Of a DNA stretch of 14,347 nt, positions 7,665 through 13,099 are shown one piece after another; within the stretch, counting starts at the first letter, position 1, and each line of letters opens with the position of its first letter. The notes beneath the pieces were generated by a model. It worked only from the letters and a program-made list of their open reading frames with translations, did not search any database and was not told where the DNA came from. Position numbers and translations under genes: made by a program. This DNA is from an uncultured Flavobacteriales bacterium. GTDB taxonomy: Bacteria; Bacteroidota; Bacteroidia; Flavobacteriales_D; Parvicellaceae. The DNA lies in the NCBI GenBank assembly GCA_938084875.1, contig CALKFX010000048.1, forward strand, positions 1 through 14,347. Direction: 5' to 3'.

Positions 7665-8312
7665 CTATAAAATTAAAAGAGTATCTATATCCTCTCTGTA
7701 TCTTTTTAAATAGCTAAAAGATGGATTTGCTCTTCCAACAAAACAAGACTGGTTGTAACCATATTTTTTAATTACACTTAGTGCTTTTACACATTCTTCT
7801 TCGTTCTTCCCAAATCCAAACATAGAATGTCCGGGCTTTTCTATTAAATACCAATTACCATCTAGAGATCTTTTAGCAACTAATTTCTCTGGATCAAATG
7901 GTAGACAATCTTCTGAAGAGTTATTATAGCTATTTATTTCCTTATTTCCAATACCAGAACTATCAGACGACAATTGGTATTGCATAATAAGTGCATTTGT
8001 ATTTTCTTCTCCAATAGAGTTTGTATAGTAACCCTCTCCACATTTACAAATAAATTTCGTTTGATAATGTTCCAATACAATTTTTGTTTTGTCAGCTTCT
8101 TCCAAATTTGGAAAGTAAAATAAATGTTCTTCTTCTTCATTTCTTAACTCCCATATACTGTCCATATTTTTTACTACCATAATATTAGATATTGATATAC
8201 AATTGTCATCTACAATTGTGGATGCTTTTCTGTAGGTAGTTTTACTACAGGATATGAAATAGGAAGTTACTAAGGAAAGAATTAAAATGTAATTTTTTTT
8301 TTGGGTAATCAT
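7665..8312 (-). CDS. Predicted lipoprotein with a duplicated W...FGF...YG...CFVGR module
   Basis: The 215-residue product opens with a Lys-containing N-terminus, a hydrophobic stretch (9-20) and ISC at 20-22, a relaxed lipobox that makes Cys22 the probable lipidated residue. Two related modules follow. Copy 1 spans about residues 36-92 (Cys38, Trp54, EEHLFYF, Tyr83, FICKCG). Copy 2 spans about 136-203 (Cys136, NWYLIE, SMFGFGKNEEEC, VIKKYGYNQSCFVGRANPSFSYLK). Copy 2 recalls a widespread bacterial module written roughly as C-F-P...W-IV-G-HW-DFG...AL-IIK-YGF--CFVGRP-PS--Y; I know no accepted name or function for it. Copy 1 is degenerate. The protein is expected on the outer membrane or facing the periplasm. 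It appears to be monocistronic. Confidence 0.75.
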   Translation of the reverse strand: MITQKKNYILILSLVTSYFISCSKTTYRKASTIVDDNCISISNIMVVKNMDSIWELRNEEEEHLFYFPNLEEADKTKIVLEHYQTKFICKCGEGYYTNSIGEENTNALIMQYQLSSDSSGIGNKEINSYNNSSEDCLPFDPEKLVAKRSLDGNWYLIEKPGHSMFGFGKNEEECVKALSVIKKYGYNQSCFVGRANPSFSYLKRYREDIDTLLIL

Positions 8313-8680
8313 GAAGCTAATTAAACGAAATATTATCTTTTTAAAACTAATATTTAATAAATTTAAAAGGAAATTTTATTAACCAATACTTTTTTAGATA
8401 AATAAACGATAACAATAGTTTTCTGGAAAAGTTTTGTATTACAACAGTATAAAAGAGACTTTATATAAAATTCAGCAACAGAACTAAATTTTTTTAAATA
8501 GAACTAAATCATCATACCGATTCCAAAATTCTAATCAAAGAACTTACCAAGTCATTTAATAAACAATTGGAACTTAAAGAGCAAATTATAAAAAAAATTA
8601 AATCTACTCATAGTGGTGAAAAACTTTCATGGATAAAAAAATACAATTCACAATTTATTCACCCTTGGAAATAGCCATAA
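8313..8680. other. AT-rich intergenic spacer of about 370 bp
   Basis: This is the spacer between the divergent lipoprotein and metallopeptidase genes. Its first 185 bases show no coding frame on either strand and no clear promoter. It contains a 10-base direct repeat, AGAACTAAAT, at 8480-8489 and 8500-8509. The last part holds the 58-codon open frame listed separately. Confidence 0.5.
8498..8674 (+). pseudogene. 58-codon open frame without a standard start, possible gene remnant
   Basis: After a TAA at 8495-8497 this frame stays open to a TAG at 8672-8674, six bases before the metallopeptidase ATG. It contains no ATG or GTG; a TTG occurs midway. The translation looks protein-like: a Lys/Leu/Ile-rich amphipathic helix (LIKELTKSFNKQLELKEQII) followed by KSTHSGEKLSWIKKYNSQFI and HPWK. 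It could be the 3' remnant of a larger gene, a small gene using an unusual start such as ATA or ATT, or chance in AT-rich DNA. I do not recognise it. Confidence 0.3.
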
Positions 8681-9397
8681 ATGAAGACTAAAATTTTAAA
8701 AATACAGAATACTGAAATAAATTTCAGAAAGAGTTTAAAAGCAAGAAATATCTCTATTAGAATAAAACCTTTTGAAGGAGTTTTAGTGACAGTTCCTAGA
8801 TTTTTATCTTTTAAAATAGCAAATGATTTTGTTGAATCTAAAATGAATTGGATTCAAAAGAATCTTCATAAAATAAAAAGTCAGGAACAATTACAAACCA
8901 ATTTTGTTTTTGGTAGTGTGTTTCATACAAAATTCCATTCTTTTTTTATTGATTCCTCTTCAGAAATAAATAACACTTTTTTAAAAGAAAACAAATCCAT
9001 AAAAATTTATATTTCTGATGAAAATGAAATTCAATCTATTGAAAATCAGAATTATATAAGAAATATAATTGAAAAAATTCTAAGAATAGAAGCCAAATCT
9101 TATTTGCCTAAAAGAGTAGATGAATTGGCAAAAAAACACAACTTTACATATCAAAAATTGGCAATAAAAAATACAAAAACTAGATGGGGAAGTTGTTCTT
9201 TTAAAAACAACATAAATCTTTCTTTACATTTAATGAGACTTAGAGAAGAACTTATAGATTATGTTATTCTTCACGAATTGGTTCATACCAAAGTTAAAAA
9301 CCATAGTAGAGAGTTCTGGATGACTTTAGATATTCATTGTCCAAACTCCAAAAATTTGGATAGAGAATTAAAGAAATATAGTCTAAGAATTTTTTAA
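8681..9397 (+). CDS. YgjP-type (DUF45) zinc metallopeptidase-like protein
   Basis: This 238-residue protein belongs to the YgjP/DUF45 group of predicted zinc-dependent metallopeptidases related to M48 and SprT. The signature is complete: RWGSC at 168-172, HELVH at 198-202 giving two zinc-binding His and the catalytic Glu199, and NHS at 207-209 where His208 is the likely third ligand, followed by EFW. The N-terminal third (INFRKSLKARNISIRIKP, VTVPRF) forms the usual strand-rich domain. There is no signal peptide or membrane helix, so it is cytoplasmic. Substrates of this group are unknown. The ATG follows a 58-codon open frame by six bases, and the stop codon overlaps by four bases that of the convergent methylglyoxal synthase. 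Confidence 0.92.
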   Translation: MKTKILKIQNTEINFRKSLKARNISIRIKPFEGVLVTVPRFLSFKIANDFVESKMNWIQKNLHKIKSQEQLQTNFVFGSVFHTKFHSFFIDSSSEINNTFLKENKSIKIYISDENEIQSIENQNYIRNIIEKILRIEAKSYLPKRVDELAKKHNFTYQKLAIKNTKTRWGSCSFKNNINLSLHLMRLREELIDYVILHELVHTKVKNHSREFWMTLDIHCPNSKNLDRELKKYSLRIF

Positions 9398-9765
9398 TTG
9401 CTGTAAATACCCTTTATTAAAAGAGCTGCGCTTGATGGATTAGTAGCTAAAGGAATGTCATGAACATCGCACAATCTCATAAGCATTGAAATGTCTGGTT
9501 CGTGGGGATGTTTTTCTAACGGATCTCTAAAAAATATTACCATGTGGCAAGTTCCATCTGCAACTTTAGCTGCTATTTGGGCATCTCCACCTAGAGGACC
9601 GGAAAGTAGTGCAGTAACCTTAAAACCAGCTTTTTTGACTTTTTCTCCAGTTGTTCCAGTTGAGATTAACTCAATCTCATTTTTATGAAGAATATCAGCT
9701 TGTTCATTTAAAAATTGAACCATCTCAGCTTTTTTTCCGTCGTGTGCTATTATAGCGATTATCAT
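9394..9765 (-). CDS. mgsA: Methylglyoxal synthase
   Basis: The 123-residue product converts dihydroxyacetone phosphate to methylglyoxal and phosphate, a bypass of lower glycolysis that relieves phosphosugar build-up. The family signature is intact: AHDGKK (7-12), TGTTG (36-40), SGPLGGD ending at Asp61, FFRDP with Asp81, and HPHEPD with His88 and Asp91. By alignment with the E. coli enzyme, Asp61 corresponds to the catalytic Asp71 and His88 to His98. It lacks the N- and C-terminal extensions of the 152-residue E. coli protein, so it is a compact version; I see no missing active-site residue. It is the last gene of the minus-strand series, 75 bp after the YciO-like gene and with a candidate promoter of its own. 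It meets the metallopeptidase gene tail to tail. Confidence 0.95.
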   Translation of the reverse strand: MIIAIIAHDGKKAEMVQFLNEQADILHKNEIELISTGTTGEKVKKAGFKVTALLSGPLGGDAQIAAKVADGTCHMVIFFRDPLEKHPHEPDISMLMRLCDVHDIPLATNPSSAALLIKGIYSN

Positions 9766-9781
9766 AATTATTATTTGTGTT

Positions 9782-9789
9782 CAAAATTA
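9782..9789 (-). promoter_or_regulatory. Candidate -7 promoter element of mgsA
   Basis: The minus strand reads TAATTTTG, a match to the TAnnTTTG element, 17 bases upstream of the mgsA ATG in the only sizeable gap of this small cluster. It would give a leader of about 12 nt. No clear -33 element is visible. Confidence 0.35.
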
Positions 9790-9840
9790 TAAACTATTTC
9801 TATTTCCTTTAGCTTTAATTGTTAATCTTTCTTAAACATT

Positions 9841-10449
9841 TTATAGTTTACCAGCTCCCTGTCTAATCAATACCAAATCATCAGAAGTACAGTCTATAAT
9901 AGTTGATGCTACATTTTTTCCATATCCGTAGTCAATTACTGCATCTACATTATTTTCATGATTTTCAAATATTATCAATGGGTCTGTAGTGTATTTAACA
10001 ATTTCATCTTCATCGTTCACACTAGAACATATTAAAGGATGATTTAATTCTTTAACAAGTGTTCTAATAAATCCATGGTTTGGAATTCTTATTCCAATTT
10101 CTTTTTTATTGGAATTAAATATTTTGGCAATATTATTATTTGCATTTAATATAAATGTAAACGGACCTGGAAGTGCATTTTTAAGAGTTTTAAAGGTCTT
10201 TCTATCAAAAGGCTTCGTATATTTAGAAATATCTTTTAAGTCTTGACAAATTAAAGAAAAGTTAGCCTTTGTTAATTTAATATTTTTGATTTTAGCCAAT
10301 CTTTCGAGCCCCTTTTTGCTCCTTATACTAGTAGCAAAAGCATAGATTGTATCGGTGGGAATTACAATTAGACCGTCGTTGTTTAGAATTTTAATGATTT
10401 TTTGAATTACTCTTAAATCAGGATCTTTGGCAACAACATTGATAAGCAT
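9841..10449 (-). CDS. YciO/Sua5/YrdC-family protein (threonylcarbamoyl-AMP synthase-like)
   Basis: The 202-residue product has the Sua5/YciO/YrdC fold: GLIVIPTDTIYAFA (26-39), the ATP and RNA-binding face PGPFTFILNAN (94-104), IGIRIPNH (118-125), ASTIID (181-186) and the closing RQGAG (196-200). Members make threonylcarbamoyl-AMP for the t6A37 tRNA modification, or are YciO paralogs whose role is less clear. The NFSLICQDLKDISKYT segment and the lack of the long C-terminal Sua5 domain resemble YciO more than TsaC, so the symbol is left open. Whether it is the essential t6A enzyme depends on another copy elsewhere in the genome. It begins 6 bp after the transaldolase stop, so the two genes are almost certainly co-transcribed. 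Confidence 0.88.
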   Translation of the reverse strand: MLINVVAKDPDLRVIQKIIKILNNDGLIVIPTDTIYAFATSIRSKKGLERLAKIKNIKLTKANFSLICQDLKDISKYTKPFDRKTFKTLKNALPGPFTFILNANNNIAKIFNSNKKEIGIRIPNHGFIRTLVKELNHPLICSSVNDEDEIVKYTTDPLIIFENHENNVDAVIDYGYGKNVASTIIDCTSDDLVLIRQGAGKL

Positions 10450-10455
10450 AATTAT

Positions 10456-11112
10456 CTAGCCATTTACTTTTTTGAAATCGGCTAAAAATTTAGCTAAACC
10501 AATATCGGTAAGTGGATGGTTAAGTAAAGCTGTTATTGCGCTTAGAGGGCCTGTCATGACATCTGCTCCAATCTCTGCACACTGTATAATGTGCATTGGG
10601 TGTCTTACAGAAGCCGCTAGTATCTCGGTATCAAACATGTAATTATCATAAATCTCTCTTATTTGAGCAATTAAATCCATACCGTCTGTACTCACATCGT
10701 CTAATCTCCCAATAAATGGAGAAACATATGTAGCACCAGCTTTAGCTGCTAGTAAAGCCTGTCCAGCTGAAAATATTAAGGTGCAATTTGTTTTAATTCC
10801 TTTGTCAGAAAAATATTTAATTGCCTTTATACCATCTTTAATAATTGGTACTTTGACTACGATATTTGAATGTAGCTTAGCCAATGCTTCGCCCTCTTTC
10901 ACCATTCCATCAAAATCTGTTGAAATAACTTCTGCACTTACATCGCCATCAACGATTTCACATATTTTTTTATAGTGATTAATAATGTTTTTAGAACCTG
11001 AAATTCCTTCTTTAGCCATCAGAGAAGGATTGGTGGTTACACCATCTAATATGCCCAAATCTTGGGCTTCTTGAATCATCTCTAAGTTTGCTGTATCAAT
11101 AAAAAATTTCAT
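10456..11112 (-). CDS. tal: Transaldolase, small TalC/FSA-type
   Basis: The 218-residue product is a class I aldolase barrel of the short transaldolase/fructose-6-phosphate aldolase family. It has the start MKFFIDTAN, GVTTNPSLMAKEG (24-36), the Schiff-base lysine in VVKVP (Lys87), CTLIFSAGQAL (110-120), SPFIGRLDD (131-139) and ASVRHP (167-172). At the position where E. coli FSA has Tyr131 this protein has Phe133. In this family Phe is associated with transaldolase and Tyr with FSA activity, so transfer of dihydroxyacetone between sugar phosphates in the non-oxidative pentose phosphate pathway is the likelier function. It precedes the YciO-like gene by 6 bp. Confidence 0.93.
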   Translation of the reverse strand: MKFFIDTANLEMIQEAQDLGILDGVTTNPSLMAKEGISGSKNIINHYKKICEIVDGDVSAEVISTDFDGMVKEGEALAKLHSNIVVKVPIIKDGIKAIKYFSDKGIKTNCTLIFSAGQALLAAKAGATYVSPFIGRLDDVSTDGMDLIAQIREIYDNYMFDTEILAASVRHPMHIIQCAEIGADVMTGPLSAITALLNHPLTDIGLAKFLADFKKVNG

Positions 11113-11180
11113 TTGTTGGTTTTTAATTGGTTATTTGGTGAAAGTAATAATAATTAAAAAGTGCTAAAAAGAAATTTTTA

Positions 11181-11198
11181 AGTAATTGCTAACAATTA
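11181..11198 (-). terminator. Weak hairpin at the end of the acetyltransferase gene
   Basis: TAATTG-TTAG-CAATTA forms a 6-bp stem that begins at the stop codon of the acetyltransferase on the minus strand; scattered T-runs follow. The stem is AT-rich and the T-tract is interrupted, so termination would be inefficient and read-through into the transaldolase gene 83 bp away is plausible. Confidence 0.3.
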
Positions 11199-11674
11199 AT
11201 TTGAAAATTTAACAAACTCACAAATACAAGTTTCATTATAGCTGCTGCATTTAAAAGAAACATTGCATTTATCCTTCCATATTTTCCCCATATTCACCAC
11301 TGGTTTTAATCCAAACTTGTAATTTATTTTTCCTGCTGGCATTTTGTTTTTAATTTTCCATGCATAGGCAACTACCTTGTCTTTAGAATTTAAGAATTTT
11401 TGAAAATAGAAAGCCATAAGTTTTGTACCTATTTTTTTCTTTTGCCATCTCTTTTTAATAGCTATACAATCTATTACCAAATTTTTAACTTCTTTTTTCC
11501 CTTAAAAAAACCAATGATATTGTTTTTCTTTAAAGCAACTATTTTGACAATATCTTTATTTAAGAAATATTTTTCAGAATGATAACCTTTTCCAAATAAA
11601 CAATTGGAAATTTCAATACATTGAGATAAATGATGAGGATTTAATTTCTTTATTTCTTTTATTTCTATGGACAT
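11196..11674 (-). pseudogene. GNAT acetyltransferase split by a -1 frameshift
   Basis: Two overlapping frames together encode one GNAT-like protein. The first runs from the ATG at 11674 to a TAA at 11474-11476 and ends FFKGKKKLKIW. The second is open from 11501 to the stop at 11196 and reads GKKEVKNLVIDCIAIKK. A single -1 shift at the A-run near 11492-11498 joins 61 and 98 codons into 159 residues, a normal GNAT length. In the joined product, VIDCIAIKKRWQKKKIGTKL forms the acetyl-CoA-binding motif A (V-x-x-IAI...Q-K-x-x-IG-T-x-L), and the later FGLKP segment fits motif B. The substrate is unknown. It may be a real frameshift mutation, an indel error in a homopolymer, or programmed recoding, because the A_AAA_AAG heptamer is in the correct phase. 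The start lies 19 bases after the SRP RNA T-run. Confidence 0.7.
11492..11498 (-). other. A_AAA_AAG slippery heptamer in the split acetyltransferase
   Basis: On the coding strand the frame reads GGA AAA AAG, so the heptamer A_AAA_AAG has the exact phase for tandem -1 slippage, as in E. coli dnaX and many IS elements. Slippage leads into the frame carrying the rest of the GNAT domain. AAGGGA directly upstream is weakly Shine-Dalgarno-like. A 6-bp AU-rich stem (TAATAG/CTATTA, 9-base loop) begins about 15 bases downstream and is a weak stimulator at best. Confidence 0.45.
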
Positions 11675-11683
11675 TGCTGTCCA
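11670..11683 (-). promoter_or_regulatory. Hairpin over the acetyltransferase start codon
   Basis: On the minus strand GGACA-GCAA-TGTCC forms a perfect 5-bp stem with a GNRA-type loop. The A of the ATG start is the last loop base, and TG lies in the stem. It stands just after the SRP RNA terminator. It could limit translation initiation; it may also be coincidental. Confidence 0.3.
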
Positions 11684-11692
11684 ATAAGATAC

Positions 11693-11707
11693 AAAAAAAA
11701 GGGCAAG
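11693..11707 (-). terminator. T-run ending the SRP RNA, terminal helix as terminator stem
   Basis: The minus strand reads CTTGCCC followed by eight T. The stem partner is the 5' end of the RNA (GGGCAAG), so the mature terminal helix and the terminator share sequence. The acetyltransferase start follows 19 bases later. Confidence 0.6.
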
Positions 11708-11796
11708 CTACTCATATCGCACCGCTACAACCGTTTACCCTTGCTATGTTCCCATCCTGGGGGATTCAACAGGAGCTGGTCGTATGAGACTTGCCC
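11701..11796 (-). ncRNA. ffs: Bacterial signal recognition particle RNA (4.5S-type)
   Basis: The transcript of about 96 nt is the RNA of the signal recognition particle, which binds Ffh and directs nascent membrane proteins to the translocon. The apical part reads CAGG-AUG-GGAA-CAU-AGCA on the minus strand, the conserved GGAA tetraloop (complement of 11749-11752) with the CAGG/AGCA internal loop that Ffh binds. The ends GGGCAAG (11796-11790) and CTTGCCC (11707-11701) pair, and CTCATA pairs with TATGAG further in, giving a long hairpin without an Alu domain. Eight T follow at once, so the closing helix may also act as terminator. A TAnnTTTG element sits five bases upstream. It lies between the dihydroorotase-like and acetyltransferase genes, on the same strand. 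Confidence 0.93.
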
Positions 11797-11800
11797 AAAG

Positions 11801-11808
11801 CAAATGTA
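11801..11808 (-). promoter_or_regulatory. -7 promoter element of the SRP RNA gene
   Basis: The minus strand reads TACATTTG, a full match to the Bacteroidota TAnnTTTG element, with its last base five positions before the first G of the SRP RNA at 11796. The spacing is right for a start at that G. No exact TTG is found at -33. The element lies just beyond the stop codon of the dihydroorotase-like gene. Confidence 0.65.
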
Positions 11809-11817
11809 GAATATTAT

Positions 11818-13098
11818 TTATGATTTAAGAAGATTTTTATGATAATTACTTTTATGAATGGTTCCGTGAACAAATCCATTAAGTTCAGCACCAAACAAGC
11901 CAGTATTTTCGCTCATAGAGGTATTGTTGTTTTTATCATATGTCCATTTCTTATCGGGATCAAATAACGTCATATTCGCACCATAACCTTCTTTTATAAT
12001 AGGAACTTCATGTTGAAGGATTGTTCTCGGATTGATAGACATACATTGTACAATTTTTTCTAGTCCAATATATTCTTTAAGATAGGTTAGAGCTAATGGA
12101 AAGCAAACTTGTGTACTTATAGATCCAAAAGGAGACAAACTGAACTCTACATTAGTTCTTTCCTTTTCATTAGGTTGATGGTAAGATGTAATTACATCTA
12201 TCGTTCCATTTTTAACTCCTTCTAAAAGTGCATTTCTATCTTCTTTTGTTCTATAAGGTGGAAGTATTTTAAACCTATTGTCAAATTGATTAATAATTTC
12301 ATCGTCAAACAATAGATGAAAAATGGATGTTCCACAGCTTAAATTATTTTGAGTTTTTTTAGCAACTTCAATCTGTTTTAAGCTCTTTCTAGAAGATAAA
12401 ATATTGAAGTGTAACCTTCCCTCATGGTATTTATTTATCAATAAATCTCTGTTGACCATGATCTCTTCTGATAAGTCTGGAATTCCTTCCAATCCTAATT
12501 TTGTTGAAACAACACCTTCATTTATTAGTCCGTTGGGTGATATTTTTTCTTCGTAAGGAAAAGAGATGATTAACCCATTAAAGTTCTTTACATAAAGCAA
12601 TGCTCTAGAGAAAAGTCCGCTATTGTGAACTGGTCGCATATTGTCTGAAAAGGCCAGAGCTCCTGCATTGTACATGTCAAACATTTCTGCTAATTGTTCT
12701 CCTTTTAGTTCTTTAGAAATTGCTCCAAAGGGTACAACATCTATTCCAAAATCTTTAGTAGTGTTTTTACAGAAAAGAACTTCACTTTTTTTATCTCTTG
12801 CAGGTTCATAAGTAGGCTGTAGTCCTACACCTGTAAAACCACCAGATTTTGAGGAGAATAGACCGGATTCAAGAGTTTCTCTTTGTTCATTTCCAGGTTC
12901 TGGAAAATCTACTGAAAAATCGAAAAGACCAGGACAAACATGAAGATTTTCTTCTTGAATTGTTTCTGAATTATTTACCTCAATATTGTCTTCAATCTTA
13001 ATAATTAATCCATTTTTTAAAAGTATGTCTTTCTTTGAGTTGTTAAACTCAGAATTGGGGTCTATTATATTTACATTTTTAATTAAAAGTGAAGACAT
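11818..13098 (-). CDS. Dihydroorotase-like amidohydrolase lacking metal ligands (probable pseudoenzyme)
   Basis: The 426-residue product aligns along its length with class I dihydroorotases: an N-terminal strand domain (LLIKNVNIIDPNSEF), PGLFDFSVDFPEPGNEQRET (56-75), AFSDN (149-153), ILPPYRTKEDRNAL (278-291), TIDVITSYHQP (299-309) and the C-terminal GANMTLFDPD (373-382). The catalytic residues are lost. The HxH of the D-x-HxH motif is Ser62-x-Asp64. The next His region reads SFPYEE (179-184). The TDHAP aspartate is Tyr306. Flavobacteria commonly carry such a degenerate paralog, often annotated pyrC, but it should not hydrolyse dihydroorotate in the usual way. A structural or regulatory role, as for inactive PyrC-like subunits of aspartate transcarbamoylase, is possible. 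It starts 1 bp after the stop of the BatA-like gene, so the two are translationally linked. Confidence 0.88.
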   Translation of the reverse strand: MSSLLIKNVNIIDPNSEFNNSKKDILLKNGLIIKIEDNIEVNNSETIQEENLHVCPGLFDFSVDFPEPGNEQRETLESGLFSSKSGGFTGVGLQPTYEPARDKKSEVLFCKNTTKDFGIDVVPFGAISKELKGEQLAEMFDMYNAGALAFSDNMRPVHNSGLFSRALLYVKNFNGLIISFPYEEKISPNGLINEGVVSTKLGLEGIPDLSEEIMVNRDLLINKYHEGRLHFNILSSRKSLKQIEVAKKTQNNLSCGTSIFHLLFDDEIINQFDNRFKILPPYRTKEDRNALLEGVKNGTIDVITSYHQPNEKERTNVEFSLSPFGSISTQVCFPLALTYLKEYIGLEKIVQCMSINPRTILQHEVPIIKEGYGANMTLFDPDKKWTYDKNNNTSMSENTGLFGAELNGFVHGTIHKSNYHKNLLKS

Positions 13099-13099
13099 A

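Noticed and set aside
7934..8140. Minus-strand 68-residue frame within the lipoprotein gene
   Set aside because: It is in another frame of a gene with a signal peptide and recognisable modules.
9491..9688. Plus-strand 65-residue frame inside mgsA
   Set aside because: It is antisense to a complete methylglyoxal synthase active site.
10781..10975. Plus-strand 64-residue frame inside the transaldolase gene
   Set aside because: It is antisense to conserved transaldolase motifs.
11400..11582. Plus-strand 60-residue hydrophobic frame over the acetyltransferase
   Set aside because: It is a complement of Lys-rich coding sequence, which automatically reads as Phe/Leu-rich; not a real membrane peptide.
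11701..11796. Structured RNA first considered as a tRNA or riboswitch
   Set aside because: The GGAA tetraloop with CAGG/AGCA internal loop and the single long hairpin identify SRP RNA; there is no anticodon arm or CCA end.
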